Assembly (NCBI GenBank): GCA_004297725.1
Contig: SCUS01000098.1
Span: forward strand, 1 to 64,000
From: Myxococcaceae bacterium
GTDB taxonomy: Bacteria; Myxococcota_A; Polyangia; Polyangiales; Ga0077539
Reading direction: 5' to 3'
Length of the DNA stretch: 64,000 nucleotides
Shown here: positions 52,311 to 60,952 of the stretch, piece by piece
How positions within the stretch are numbered: the stretch's first letter is position 1
Layout of the letters: each line of letters starts with the position of its first letter
Translations under genes and position numbers: made by a program
The notes under the pieces: model-generated
Told to the model about the DNA's origin: nothing
Seen by the model: only the letters and a program-made list of their open reading frames with translations
The model's database searches: none

Positions 52311-53465
52311 TTACGCGAAGACCAGCGCCGTCTCGTCGACCGTCGCGACGTAGCCTTCGGCCACCGTCGTGTCCCCGCAGCCCATGTCCACGTCCGCCAG
52401 AAGCCCCGAGGCGGCCCTGTAGATCTCGGCCGCGATGGCTTCCTGATCGATCATCCCCACCACCAGGTCGTTGCCCATCGGCTGTGCGTCAACGAAGGCT
52501 CTCACCGCCGCACGGACCATCGCCCTGTTGCCGCTGGTGTTGAACCCGGCCTTGAACGTCACGGTGGTGGTGCTGAGGTCGATTGCTGCCGTCCCCGCGT
52601 GCTGGATGCTCGGGGTGTCGGTGATGGGCTTCCGCGTGGCGATCCACGTCCGGACGTAGTCGCGATCGGCATCCGAGAGCAGCCCGGTGGCGCCCGCGAT
52701 GCGGATGGGGACGGTGCCATCGCCGGGGGGCGAGAGGAACCCGACGCGGGTGACGCCAGCGCTGGTGCCATCCGTGCGCAGCGCGCCCAGGAGGTTGAAG
52801 ATGTACGCATCGCGCGTCCCGCACCCGGCCGTCGCGAGCGTTGCCCAGCGTGCGCGACATCGGGTGACAAGCTCGTCATCCCCTTCCTCGTTCCGCGCCG
52901 TGGAGGTGATCCACGAAACCCCCGACGCGGCCGACACCGAGAGCCCCGCCGCCGCCGGCGTGACGATCGTCGCCCCGCTCAGCGAGACGTTGTAATCCGT
53001 CCCGCTGCCCTCGGCGCGCATCGGGATCGACGCGGTTCCGCCGCTCGCGACGGTGATGGATGTGGTGTTCGTCGAGCGGTAGAGCAGCCCGCTCGGTGTA
53101 CTGATGACCAGCGCCCCGGGAGTGATCGTCTCCGGCCCGGCGAGCGCCGAGCAGGCCAGCGTCACGCTCCCGACGGTGTACGTCGCCAGGATGCGGTCGG
53201 TGTCGAAGGTCGACTTCGCCCGAAGCGTCAGCCAGTCGCCCTTGGCCTCCCCGAGGAAGGCCGACGCGCAGAGCTCGCCGACCGTCGTGTGCACGTCGGC
53301 GAGGGACTCGCACTCGGCCTCGATCAGAGTGAGCGCGGCCGAGCCGGGCTGGTAGGCCGTGACAGGGAGCGGCGGATTCGCAGCCGCCATCACCGCGAGC
53401 TGCTCGGTGACGAGGGTGTCGGCGCTCTTGGCGTTGAGGATCTCGGTGACGCTGGAGACGCTCAT
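52311..53465 (-). CDS. Baseplate J-like protein (Mu gp47 family)
   Basis: A 384-residue baseplate wedge protein. Typical features: AYQPGSAALTLIEAECESLA early, LTLRAKSTFDTDR with the conserved alpha-beta core, GTDYNVSLSGATIVTP, EEGDDELVTRCRARWATLAT (strong Baseplate_J pattern) and VGFLSPPGDGTVPIRI. ATG 53465 overlaps the upstream gp46-like gene stop. Confidence 0.88.
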   Translation of the reverse strand: MSVSSVTEILNAKSADTLVTEQLAVMAAANPPLPVTAYQPGSAALTLIEAECESLADVHTTVGELCASAFLGEAKGDWLTLRAKSTFDTDRILATYTVGSVTLACSALAGPETITPGALVISTPSGLLYRSTNTTSITVASGGTASIPMRAEGSGTDYNVSLSGATIVTPAAAGLSVSAASGVSWITSTARNEEGDDELVTRCRARWATLATAGCGTRDAYIFNLLGALRTDGTSAGVTRVGFLSPPGDGTVPIRIAGATGLLSDADRDYVRTWIATRKPITDTPSIQHAGTAAIDLSTTTVTFKAGFNTSGNRAMVRAAVRAFVDAQPMGNDLVVGMIDQEAIAAEIYRAASGLLADVDMGCGDTTVAEGYVATVDETALVFA

Positions 53466-53860
53466 GCGACCTCGGTCGAGCGAAGGATGATGACCGTGAC
53501 CTCGCTCACCGCGAGGGTGAGCCGGAAGGTCTGGCCGGTGATGGCGGTGACCCAGCCGGTCAGGGTGAGCCGGTCGTCGGAGAACGCGGCGGTGAGCTGC
53601 ACCTCGTCCACGCGCTCATCGGCGCGGCACTCCTCGGCGGCGGCCTGCTCGATCTCCCGCAGGTCGGAGGCGTCGAGCTCCGCGTTGACCCACTGCCTCA
53701 GGTCGTACCCATACGCCGGGTAGTTGAGGAGCGAGCCCCGCGGCGTCACCAGCCGACGCGCGAGCGCTTCCACGAGACAGCGCCCTTCGCGCACCAGGCC
53801 GAAGAAGGGGTCCAAGTCGGAAGCCCCCGGGGTGCCGATGTCGATGCCCAGGGAGGTCAC
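53462..53860 (-). CDS. Baseplate wedge protein, gp46/gp25-like
   Basis: A 132-residue product with LVEALARRLVTPRGSLLNYP and YGYDLRQWVNAELDASDLRE, the usual form of gp25/GPW or Mu gp46-type wedge proteins. The GTG start overlaps the hub gene stop. Position directly before baseplate J supports the call. Confidence 0.8.
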   Translation of the reverse strand: MTSLGIDIGTPGASDLDPFFGLVREGRCLVEALARRLVTPRGSLLNYPAYGYDLRQWVNAELDASDLREIEQAAAEECRADERVDEVQLTAAFSDDRLTLTGWVTAITGQTFRLTLAVSEVTVIILRSTEVA

Positions 53861-55005
53861 GGAAGCCTCAGGAGGTCGGTGCCCTCGGTGATGGTGCCGT
53901 CGAGCGAGATGGGTGCGGCGTTCGGGATCGTGGGTGGCGCGCCGGGCGTTCCCGGGAACAACGGGTTGGCGACCTCCACCGTGCCCGTGGGGATGGTCAC
54001 CCGCACCGCGTGCCCATTACGCGCGGCGCCGTGTGTGCCCCCATAGAGCGCCCACCGACCCGCCGCCGTCGATGGCTCCCAGAGCACCACGACAGGGCGG
54101 CGAGGGTCCGCGTTCTCATACGTGAAGCTGACGAGCGAGCCCTCTGGGATCTCCACGGTGAGCCCGGGGAGCGTGCGGTAGGGAACGTCGCGGCAACTCG
54201 GCCGCCGAGGGTCTTCCGGGCGGAGGTCCAGGCGCCCGGAGGCGCGCTGCTGCACCACTGTCGCGCTGTAGCAGCCGGTGAAGTCGAGGCGCCGGGTGAT
54301 GCGCCGCACGACGGCCTCGAAGGCCGCCATGAGGCGCCCGCCCGCGACGTCCTCGCGCTCCTCGAGGATCGAGGTCCGCAGCGCGACGCCGTCGAGCCGG
54401 TGGGTCACCGCCCCGATGCGGACGACGTACCCGTCGAGGGTGACGGTGCGTCCGGGCGCGAGGTCGAGCGCCGCATCACCCGCGAGCTCGGTGCAGCCGG
54501 TGACGGGCTCGCGGCCCATCACGTCGACGTCGCGCACGGTGACCGTCGCCCACGTCTCCGTGCCCACCCACACCGTGCCATCGGCCAGCACCCGCCAGGG
54601 CATCCCGGCGTAGCGCGCGACCTCGGCGACGGCGATGTCCCCGGTGGCCCGGGTGCGGTGCCATCGGGAGACCGCCACGTCGAGCGCCGCGGCCGAGGGG
54701 GCGATGGTGAGGCCCGCCGCGCGCAGGGCCTCCTCGAGCACAGCGCGCAGGGTGGTCCCGGCGAGCGCCACGGGGGGCAGCTCGCGCTGCAGTCCGCCCG
54801 CGCCGCCCACGATCCGCCCCGACCAGCGGCCGTACGCGACCGCGCCCCGCACGACGGTCCCGCGCCAGATGCGGCCCTCCAGGTCGAGGGTGACCGCGCC
54901 GGTGACGTCGGTGTCGCTGTCCACCTCCACGTCCGCCGTCCACGCGCCGAAGCGCGGAATGACCAGCGAGAGGGCCAGCAGGGGGTGTGCGTTGAGGGTG
55001 GTCAT
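53857..55005 (-). CDS. Baseplate hub protein with spike-like OB domain
   Basis: A 382-residue product. The N-terminal half (MTTLNAHPLLALSLVIPRFG, AVTLDLEGRIWRGTVVRG, SRWHRTRATGDIAVAEVARY) looks like the gpD/gp44 hub with its beta-barrels. The second half (ASGRLDLRPEDPRRPSCRDV, RTLPGLTVEIPEGSLVSFTY, ENADPRRPVVVLWEPS) resembles the OB-fold of gpV/gp45 spikes, where the order is usually two genes. ATG 55005 overlaps the upstream stop. The fusion reading is inference. Confidence 0.65.
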   Translation of the reverse strand: MTTLNAHPLLALSLVIPRFGAWTADVEVDSDTDVTGAVTLDLEGRIWRGTVVRGAVAYGRWSGRIVGGAGGLQRELPPVALAGTTLRAVLEEALRAAGLTIAPSAAALDVAVSRWHRTRATGDIAVAEVARYAGMPWRVLADGTVWVGTETWATVTVRDVDVMGREPVTGCTELAGDAALDLAPGRTVTLDGYVVRIGAVTHRLDGVALRTSILEEREDVAGGRLMAAFEAVVRRITRRLDFTGCYSATVVQQRASGRLDLRPEDPRRPSCRDVPYRTLPGLTVEIPEGSLVSFTYENADPRRPVVVLWEPSTAAGRWALYGGTHGAARNGHAVRVTIPTGTVEVANPLFPGTPGAPPTIPNAAPISLDGTITEGTDLLRLP

Positions 55006-55742
55006 CGGGGAGCGGCGGCGCCGCTGGCCGAGGGGCGAGCGACGCGTGCGGGGGCGGCGATGGGGGCGATCGTCTCGCCGTGGTTCTGAATCGGCCGGCT
55101 GGCCGCAGGGGTCTCGGCGGGGGTCGTGGTCGTGCGCACGGCGCGCGCCACCGGCTCCTTGTGCGACTTGAACTTGATGGTCAGCAGCACCATCCCGCTG
55201 TCCGCGTCGTACTCGGGCAGCGAGACCGACTCGACGGTGGCCATCGTGATGCGCGCGAACGCCAGCGAGGGGTACGCCACCGGGAAGGCGTTGGAGCCCT
55301 GACGCGTCGGCGCCTCGTCGGAGAGGCGCGCATAGATCGCGTCCATCTCCTGCACGTGCAGGTCTTCCTCGGCCTCGTCGTCCTCGGGGAAGGCACCGAG
55401 GGTGACCGTGAAGTCCGTCTTGTCGTGCCCCGCCGCCACGGACCGGCCGCCGTTGCGGCCGCGTGGGCTGCGATGGTCGCTCTTCGGCTTCAGGGCATCG
55501 CCGCTGACGGTGACCTTCCCCGTGAACGCCACACCCGCGATGGTGATCTCGTCCCACTTCGTCGGGTCGGCCCACGGCGCCGCCAGCGCGACGCGGGAGG
55601 GCGTCGGTGGAGGCGCCGCGGGTCGGCGTGCGCGGTGGGGCGTGCTGCCCGGAGTGGCGGCCGCCGGCGTCGCTGGGAGCCCCTGGAAGAACCCAGGGGC
55701 CCGCGTGTCGTCGGAGCCAGGTGCGGTGTTGGCGGTGACCAT
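55002..55742 (-). CDS. Tail-tube/baseplate connector protein, putative
   Basis: A 246-residue product with a Pro/Ala-rich N-terminus (1-55) and a core with KWDEITIAGVAFTGKVTVSG, GHDKTDFTVTLGAFPEDDEA and PSLAFARITMATVESVSLPE. The gene sits between tape measure and hub, where tube-initiator (XkdP/gp53-like) proteins lie. No firm family. Its start overlaps the tape measure stop (TGATG). Confidence 0.5.
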   Translation of the reverse strand: MVTANTAPGSDDTRAPGFFQGLPATPAAATPGSTPHRARRPAAPPPTPSRVALAAPWADPTKWDEITIAGVAFTGKVTVSGDALKPKSDHRSPRGRNGGRSVAAGHDKTDFTVTLGAFPEDDEAEEDLHVQEMDAIYARLSDEAPTRQGSNAFPVAYPSLAFARITMATVESVSLPEYDADSGMVLLTIKFKSHKEPVARAVRTTTTPAETPAASRPIQNHGETIAPIAAPARVARPSASGAAAPR

Positions 55743-58426
55743 CAGAACCCGCTCGCGAGCTGGGCGCGCTCGAAGAACCCGGCGAAGAACTCCTCCATCC
55801 GAGCGGCGAGGGCGTCCCCCGTTTCTTCATTGGTGGCGCCGCCCTGCACGATGACCGTGACCCCACCGACGTTGACGCCGCCCAGCGCGCCCATCCCCGC
55901 CCCGCCGAAGCCCGGGAGGCCCGGTGGCGCGACGACGTTGGACATCGCCGACTGAACGCCGCCGGCGCCCGAGTCGAGCCCCTGCGTGACGCCCATCGCC
56001 ATGAACTCGCCGATCTCCGCCATGACGCGGGAGGGCGACTTGATGGCGAGGTCGGTGCGCGCCTGCGTGGGCAGGCTGTTCATCACGGAGCTGACCTCCG
56101 ACTGCATGAACGCCTGCTGCGACCGGAAGCCCGCCGCCACGCCGCGGCCCATGTCGGCGCCGATGCTCTCGAAGTCGCCCACGACTTCGGACGGGTCGGT
56201 GAGCCCGAGCAGGTCGGTGATGCTCCGACGGGTCGAGCCGGGCGGGAGGATCCGGTCGCGCACGGCGTCTCGCGCAGCGCCGAACGGGTCGAGCCCGGCG
56301 CGGGCCTGGCGGCGGATGCCGTCGAGCTGCGCGCGCACCCGGTTGATCGCGTCGCCGAAGTCCTGCACGGGCCCTACCGCCGCGACGAACATGACGAACA
56401 TCTGGGTGGCCAGCATGGTCACCCGCAGCATGAGCATGGCGAGGATGCCCAGCCCGCGGCCGAACTCCCTCGCCCACTGGATGAGGTCGTGCCCGCCGCT
56501 GCTGAGGAAGTCGCCGGCGCCTGCGCGCAGCTCCTGAAGGAAGGGGCCGAAGCCCTCCATGAAGCCCTCGCGGAACGCACCGAGCACGCCGCGCACGATC
56601 GGGAGCAGCTCCGCCGCGAGGTCGATCGCGTCGGAGAGCATCCCGTCGAAGCCGCGCTTGCCGAAGATCTTCCCCAGCTCGCCCGCGGAGCCGTTGACGA
56701 AGGTCGCGAAGAAGGCCTGGAGGCGCTTCCCGTTGTTGGTGGCGCCCGCGAGCATGTCGCCGACGTCCTGCAGCATCTCCTTGAGGAGCAGGATGCCGGG
56801 CAGGCGCTCGATGTCGTGAATCGACGTGACGAAGGACTCGAGCCCGCCGCCGAGGTTCGACAGCACCGCGGCCATCGACCCGTTCTGCGACTCGGCGAAG
56901 CTGCCCGCGCGGCCACCGAGCTGCGCGCGCTGCTCCTCGCGGATCGCCTGCGCCATCTGGCGCCCGGTGATGGTGCCGTTGCCCTGCGCCTGCTCGATGC
57001 GGCGCTGGTAGGCCGGATCGGCCTCGCCGTTGCGCTGTACGACGCCGGCCGCGATGGCCGCGCGCCGGATGGCTGCGTGCTCATCGATGCCCGCCGCCTG
57101 GACGGCTGGGCGGTAGTCGGCGGCGCGCGCGCGGGTCGACCGCTCGAGCTGCCCCATCTGGAGGATGTAGCGGCTCGCGGCCGTCGGATCGTCCTGGCGC
57201 AGCGCGCCAACGTCCGCCGCGCTGCGGAGCATCTCCTGCCCCGCGGCGCCCTGGTAGCCGGCGGTGGCCACCTCGCGCTGCATGGTCACCACCTGGGACA
57301 TCTCCAGTGGCGTCCGTCGGGCGAGGTCCTGTGCGCCGTAGAACTGCTCTCGGGCGAGCTGCTGCCGCGCGGCCACGCGCTGCCCAGCATTCATCCCGGC
57401 CTCCCCCGGCGCGCGTGCGAGCGTCGCGAGGGTGAGCAGCGTGCTCTCCCGGAAGGAGATCATGCGCAGGACCGTCCCGCCGATCATCAGCGAGAGCCCC
57501 GCGAAGCCCGCGGCGAGACCCGCCACGGCCGTGATGGCCGAGAGCGTGGCGCCCACGATGCTCATGAGCCCGCTCGTGATCGCGCTCGCGCCGTTACCGG
57601 CCATCGAGAGAAGCGAGCCGCGCGCCTGCTGCCAGTCCCGGTCGACGGTGCGCCGACGCTGCTGCTCGGCGCGCTCCTGCCCGCGGCGCAGCCGGTCGTT
57701 CTCGCGGAACGACTGCACGCGCTGGCGGCTCAGGCGCTGGAAGTAGCTCTGGTTGTTGCGGCCATCCCGCAGGCCGTCGCGCTCCCGCTGGCGCGCGGAG
57801 ACCCGCTCCTCCCGCTGGAACTGCGAGAAGTGCCGATCAGCCAGACGCCGGTTGGCGTCGTCGAGCCGCGACTGCCGCGCGACCCGCTGCTCGCGCTCCC
57901 GGCCCGCGCGCTGCTCTCCGCGCTGGAACGCGGCAAAATGCCCGTCGGCCATGCGCCGATCGGCCGCCTCCCGTCGCTGGCGCTGGGCGTCGCGCTGCTC
58001 GCGCTCGCGGGCCTGTCGGCGCTCGCCACGCTGGAAGGTCGCGTAGTGGCCGTCCGCCTCGCGTCGCGCCCTCGCCTCGCGCTGCTCACGCTGGGCGGAG
58101 ACGCGTGCGACGGCCGCGTGCGCATCGAGCTGCTGCTTCGTCTCACGACGGCGCTGGCGGTCCGCCGCGCGATCGTCGCGCACCCGCTGCGCGTGGGTCG
58201 CGCGCTGCTCCCGGAGGGCGCGGGTCTGCTCGCGGATGAGCCTCGCCTGCGCGCGCAGCCGGCGGGAGGTGTCTCCGCCGCCCATGCCGCGCAGGGCCTT
58301 GTCGGTGAGGCCCGCCAGGTCCTTCAGCTCGCGCATGGCCGCGTTGAGCGCCACCACCTCGCGCTTGATGCGCTTGGCGTTGGCCGCGGCCTTGTCCTCG
58401 AGCTTGAGTGACCAGCGGGTTTCCAT
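55742..58426 (-). CDS. Tail tape measure protein
   Basis: An 894-residue product. Residues 1-270 are a very Arg/Glu/Gln-rich coiled coil with a 36-residue repeat (ADGHYATFQRGE near 124, ADGHFAAFQRGE near 160, ADRHFSQFQREE near 196). A hydrophobic region (about 277-345) is probably membrane-inserting at DNA ejection, followed by a long helical/globular part (AREQFYGAQDLARRTPLEMS, AALSNLGGGLESF-like) and a Gly-rich end with GLPGFGGAGMGALGG. It is the longest gene in the tail block, directly after the chaperone frameshift unit. Confidence 0.88.
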   Translation of the reverse strand: METRWSLKLEDKAAANAKRIKREVVALNAAMRELKDLAGLTDKALRGMGGGDTSRRLRAQARLIREQTRALREQRATHAQRVRDDRAADRQRRRETKQQLDAHAAVARVSAQREQREARARREADGHYATFQRGERRQAREREQRDAQRQRREAADRRMADGHFAAFQRGEQRAGREREQRVARQSRLDDANRRLADRHFSQFQREERVSARQRERDGLRDGRNNQSYFQRLSRQRVQSFRENDRLRRGQERAEQQRRRTVDRDWQQARGSLLSMAGNGASAITSGLMSIVGATLSAITAVAGLAAGFAGLSLMIGGTVLRMISFRESTLLTLATLARAPGEAGMNAGQRVAARQQLAREQFYGAQDLARRTPLEMSQVVTMQREVATAGYQGAAGQEMLRSAADVGALRQDDPTAASRYILQMGQLERSTRARAADYRPAVQAAGIDEHAAIRRAAIAAGVVQRNGEADPAYQRRIEQAQGNGTITGRQMAQAIREEQRAQLGGRAGSFAESQNGSMAAVLSNLGGGLESFVTSIHDIERLPGILLLKEMLQDVGDMLAGATNNGKRLQAFFATFVNGSAGELGKIFGKRGFDGMLSDAIDLAAELLPIVRGVLGAFREGFMEGFGPFLQELRAGAGDFLSSGGHDLIQWAREFGRGLGILAMLMLRVTMLATQMFVMFVAAVGPVQDFGDAINRVRAQLDGIRRQARAGLDPFGAARDAVRDRILPPGSTRRSITDLLGLTDPSEVVGDFESIGADMGRGVAAGFRSQQAFMQSEVSSVMNSLPTQARTDLAIKSPSRVMAEIGEFMAMGVTQGLDSGAGGVQSAMSNVVAPPGLPGFGGAGMGALGGVNVGGVTVIVQGGATNEETGDALAARMEEFFAGFFERAQLASGF
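57764..58066. repeat. 108-bp (36-residue) repeats in the tape measure gene
   Basis: Three degenerate copies encode ADGHYATFQRGE-type units with an Arg/Glu-rich remainder, spaced exactly 36 codons (residues 124, 160, 196). Repeat number would set tail length. Confidence 0.7.
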
Positions 58427-58435
58427 GGAGGGGAT

Positions 58436-58663
58436 TCAGCGGCGAATCATCGAGCGGGGACGGCCGGTGGAGGGCTTCTCCTTCCCCATGCCCGCGATGC
58501 CCTTCACCAGGGCGTTGAGAAGGCAGTGGTGTTCGGCGAGCAGGATCGCGCCCGCACGGGCCTCGTCCGAAACGGTGTCCAGGTCATGATGGAAGAGCGC
58601 GAGGTACGCGTCCGCCATCACGTGGAGGTCTTTCGGCGCGAGGTCCCGGGCGAGCGCTAGCGC
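58436..58663 (-). CDS. T part of the tail assembly chaperone, made by -1 frameshift
   Basis: The 75-residue reading frame overlaps the end of the G-like gene in the -1 frame and has no good start of its own; MADAYLALFHHDLDTVSDEA at ATG 58618 has no clear Shine-Dalgarno. Reading through the slip site yields a 193-residue fusion (118 residues of G plus ALALARDLAPKDLHVMADAY and onward). This layout, just before the tape measure gene, is that of lambda gpG-T. Confidence 0.8.
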   Translation of the reverse strand, partial: ALALARDLAPKDLHVMADAYLALFHHDLDTVSDEARAGAILLAEHHCLLNALVKGIAGMGKEKPSTGRPRSMIRR

Positions 58664-59016
58664 TTTCCCTCGCGGACCTCCAGACCTCCGCGCGCCTTCT
58701 CGAGGAGCGTCTGGCCGAGCTCCTCGGCGATGGCCGGGAAGCCCTCGCGCAGCTCGTCGAAGGCCTCGGGCGAGGGCCACACGCACAGGCCGCGCGCGTA
58801 GAGCGTCGCCTCCTGTCCGGCGCCCGAGCCACCGAGCATCGACTGCCGCTGGAGGCCCTTGTAGCGGAGGAAGTCCCCCTTGGTGCCCGTCTTGAACACG
58901 TAGTCGTCGCCGGCGGTGCCGTCGGGAGCATCCTCGGGCACGACCGAGAGCACGCGGGCGCCGGGGTGCTGGGTGCGGATCTTGGTGAGCTCGTCGTCGC
59001 TGATGGTGCGGGGCAT
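58657..59016 (-). CDS. Tail assembly chaperone (gpG-like)
   Basis: A 119-residue product beginning MPRTISDDELTKIRTQHPGA; it contains DDYVFKTGTKGDFLRYKGLQ and an acidic-helical end with FPAIAEELGQTLLEKARGGL. It lies between the tail tube and tape measure genes, where tail chaperones that coat the tape measure are found. The stop at 58657 is preceded by a G GGA AAG slip site four codons earlier. Confidence 0.8.
   Translation of the reverse strand: MPRTISDDELTKIRTQHPGARVLSVVPEDAPDGTAGDDYVFKTGTKGDFLRYKGLQRQSMLGGSGAGQEATLYARGLCVWPSPEAFDELREGFPAIAEELGQTLLEKARGGLEVREGKR
58663..58669 (-). promoter_or_regulatory. Programmed -1 frameshift heptamer G GGA AAG
   Basis: In the zero frame the codons read GAG GGA AAG CGC TAG, so the slippery G GGA AAG is in the correct phase and equals the one of lambda G/GT. 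The palindrome AGCGCTAGCGCT follows and could help pausing. The -1 frame continues to 58436. Confidence 0.85.
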
Positions 59017-59020
59017 CGGT

Positions 59021-59470
59021 CTATCTCCTTCGGCTGTTGTCGATGATGTAGAGGCCGTTGCGCTTCAGGCGCATGAACGTGAACGGCACCTCGCGCTTGA
59101 ACGCCTCGGTGCCCTCCTCCCCGCCGCCCTCGCCGTCGCCCCCGAGCATGCAGCGCTCCAGGATGTCGGTGAACACGGGGGTGCCGATGTCGCCGTACTG
59201 CGCGACGATCTCGAAGGGCTTGCGGCCGTAGCCGTTGCCCAGGGCGGCGATGAACTCCCTCATGGCGAGCTCGAGGAAGGTGATGGACGACTCCTCGTTC
59301 TCGACCTTCCCGGAGGTGCGTCCGATCGGGTACGGGCTCGCGCCGTACACCATCTCGCGCGTCACCTTCTGGGCGTACTTGCAGCCGGTGATGCCGGTGA
59401 TCTCCTGGCCCGCGGCCTTCAGCGTGAAGCTCTGCCAGGAGAGCTCGAATCCTTCTTCAGTGGCGCTCAT
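59021..59470 (-). CDS. Tail tube protein
   Basis: A 149-residue product with GFELSWQSFTLKAAGQEITG, TREMVYGASPYPIGRTSGKV and PFEIVAQYGDIGTPVFTDIL, a beta-rich fold fitting tube proteins of contractile tails. It follows the sheath gene and precedes the chaperone, the usual order. Confidence 0.75.
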   Translation of the reverse strand: MSATEEGFELSWQSFTLKAAGQEITGITGCKYAQKVTREMVYGASPYPIGRTSGKVENEESSITFLELAMREFIAALGNGYGRKPFEIVAQYGDIGTPVFTDILERCMLGGDGEGGGEEGTEAFKREVPFTFMRLKRNGLYIIDNSRRR

Positions 59471-59476
59471 GGTCGA

Positions 59477-60931
59477 TTACTCCCTGGTGAACCCGAGATC
59501 GAGGGTGATGGTCTTGGCGTAGTTGCGCGGCCGGAACCGCAGCTTGAAGCGCAGCGTCTCGGTCGTGAGCACGTCGTCGGTGCGGTTCACGCGCGCGCTC
59601 GCCGTCGAGACGAACTTCCGGTCGATGAGCTCGCGCTGCAGGGCCGAGTCCACGGACTGGTCGAAGGCGTCCGCGGCGCTCGACGAGAGCACCCCGTTGT
59701 CGCCCGTGTCGTTGTCCTCGTTGATGAAGTCCGTGGCCGCCGCGAGGGCCACGCGGGCCGCGTAGCAGATCGTCCGCACCCGCATCACGCTGGTGAAGTC
59801 GGTCCCGGTCGCGGCGCAGCTCCGGTCGGTGGCGAAGTAGCCGCTGCGGCCGCGGATGGACTGCGCGCCGAGGAAGCCCTGCGCGTCGAGCGACAGCAAG
59901 GTGCTGCTGGCGAAGTCATGGTGGAGGGTCACGATCCCGGCGATGGCGCCGGTGCGGACGCGGCCCGGGTGCTGCGACACCGGGATGGTCGCGATCCGAG
60001 GCGAGAGCAGCCACGCGAGCGGGCGGCGCCAGGTCGCGGGCATGAGGCGCGAGGCCTGCGTCGCGAAGGCGCTGCACTTCACCACCACGTTGTTGGTGAG
60101 GCCCGCGAACCCGGGAGAGGCGCCCTCGAGCACGCCCACCCACGTCGCCTCGGCCTCGCCGTTCGACTGGTCGCGCGTCTCGATGAGGATCCACCGGGGG
60201 ATGGACGCCGCGATCAGGTTGTCCGCGGCCGTCGAGACTGTGGGGAACGTCAGGCCGGTGACCGGTCCGACGACGTGCACGAACTCGTGGTCGAGCGTGT
60301 CGGCGACGCCCTGACAGGCGGCGAGCGCGGCGGCGAGGCCGGTCGTGTCCCAGGTCGGCGCCGTCGAGCCGAAGATGTAGATGTCGTTGAGGTAGAGCTG
60401 GTCGGCGTCGGTGTTGTCGGACCAGGTCAGCGTGATGCCGGTGTTGGGGATCACCACCACACCCGAGCTCGGCACCGGGGTCTCGGCCCCGTAGGTGGTC
60501 CCGCCGTCGAGGCTGATCCGCACCATCGCGGTGAGGGCCTCGAGGGTGGCGCCGGCGCGGGTCACCTTCACCCAGACGGTGTAGGCGTCGCGGGGCGTGC
60601 CGCTCGGGGTGCAGACCATCGGGCTCACGCCCATGAGGGTCGCCGGGTCGGGCACCACGCCCGCCGCGAGACCGGTGAAGGCGCCCGCCGCAGCCGTCGC
60701 CACCTTGCAGACGACGATGGGGCCGCCAGCGAGGTCCAGCAGCGTCGCCGCGGCCTCGCACATCGGGCCGTACCCGAAGGCCGCTACGAGCGCGTCCGCG
60801 TTGGCGACGAGGGTGGGGACCGCGGCCGTGCCGGCCGAGCAGCACCCCGCCACCGCCGGGGGGAGGTCGAGCTGCTGGGGGTTGCCCAGGCTCTGATTGG
60901 AGAAGCTGGCGCTGGCGCCGGAGATGCTCAT
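59477..60931 (-). CDS. Contractile tail sheath protein
   Basis: A 484-residue product like Mu gpL and other sheath proteins: VPTLVANADALVAAFGYGPM early, KVTRAGATLEALTAMVRISL in the variable middle, and a conserved C-terminal half with VGPVTGLTFPTVSTAADNLI, VKCSAFATQASRLMPATWRR and RELIDRKFVSTASARVNRTD. Presence of a sheath shows the phage is a myovirus. Confidence 0.85.
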   Translation of the reverse strand: MSISGASASFSNQSLGNPQQLDLPPAVAGCCSAGTAAVPTLVANADALVAAFGYGPMCEAAATLLDLAGGPIVVCKVATAAAGAFTGLAAGVVPDPATLMGVSPMVCTPSGTPRDAYTVWVKVTRAGATLEALTAMVRISLDGGTTYGAETPVPSSGVVVIPNTGITLTWSDNTDADQLYLNDIYIFGSTAPTWDTTGLAAALAACQGVADTLDHEFVHVVGPVTGLTFPTVSTAADNLIAASIPRWILIETRDQSNGEAEATWVGVLEGASPGFAGLTNNVVVKCSAFATQASRLMPATWRRPLAWLLSPRIATIPVSQHPGRVRTGAIAGIVTLHHDFASSTLLSLDAQGFLGAQSIRGRSGYFATDRSCAATGTDFTSVMRVRTICYAARVALAAATDFINEDNDTGDNGVLSSSAADAFDQSVDSALQRELIDRKFVSTASARVNRTDDVLTTETLRFKLRFRPRNYAKTITLDLGFTRE

Positions 60932-60952
60932 GGGGTCAATCCTCGCGGGGGG

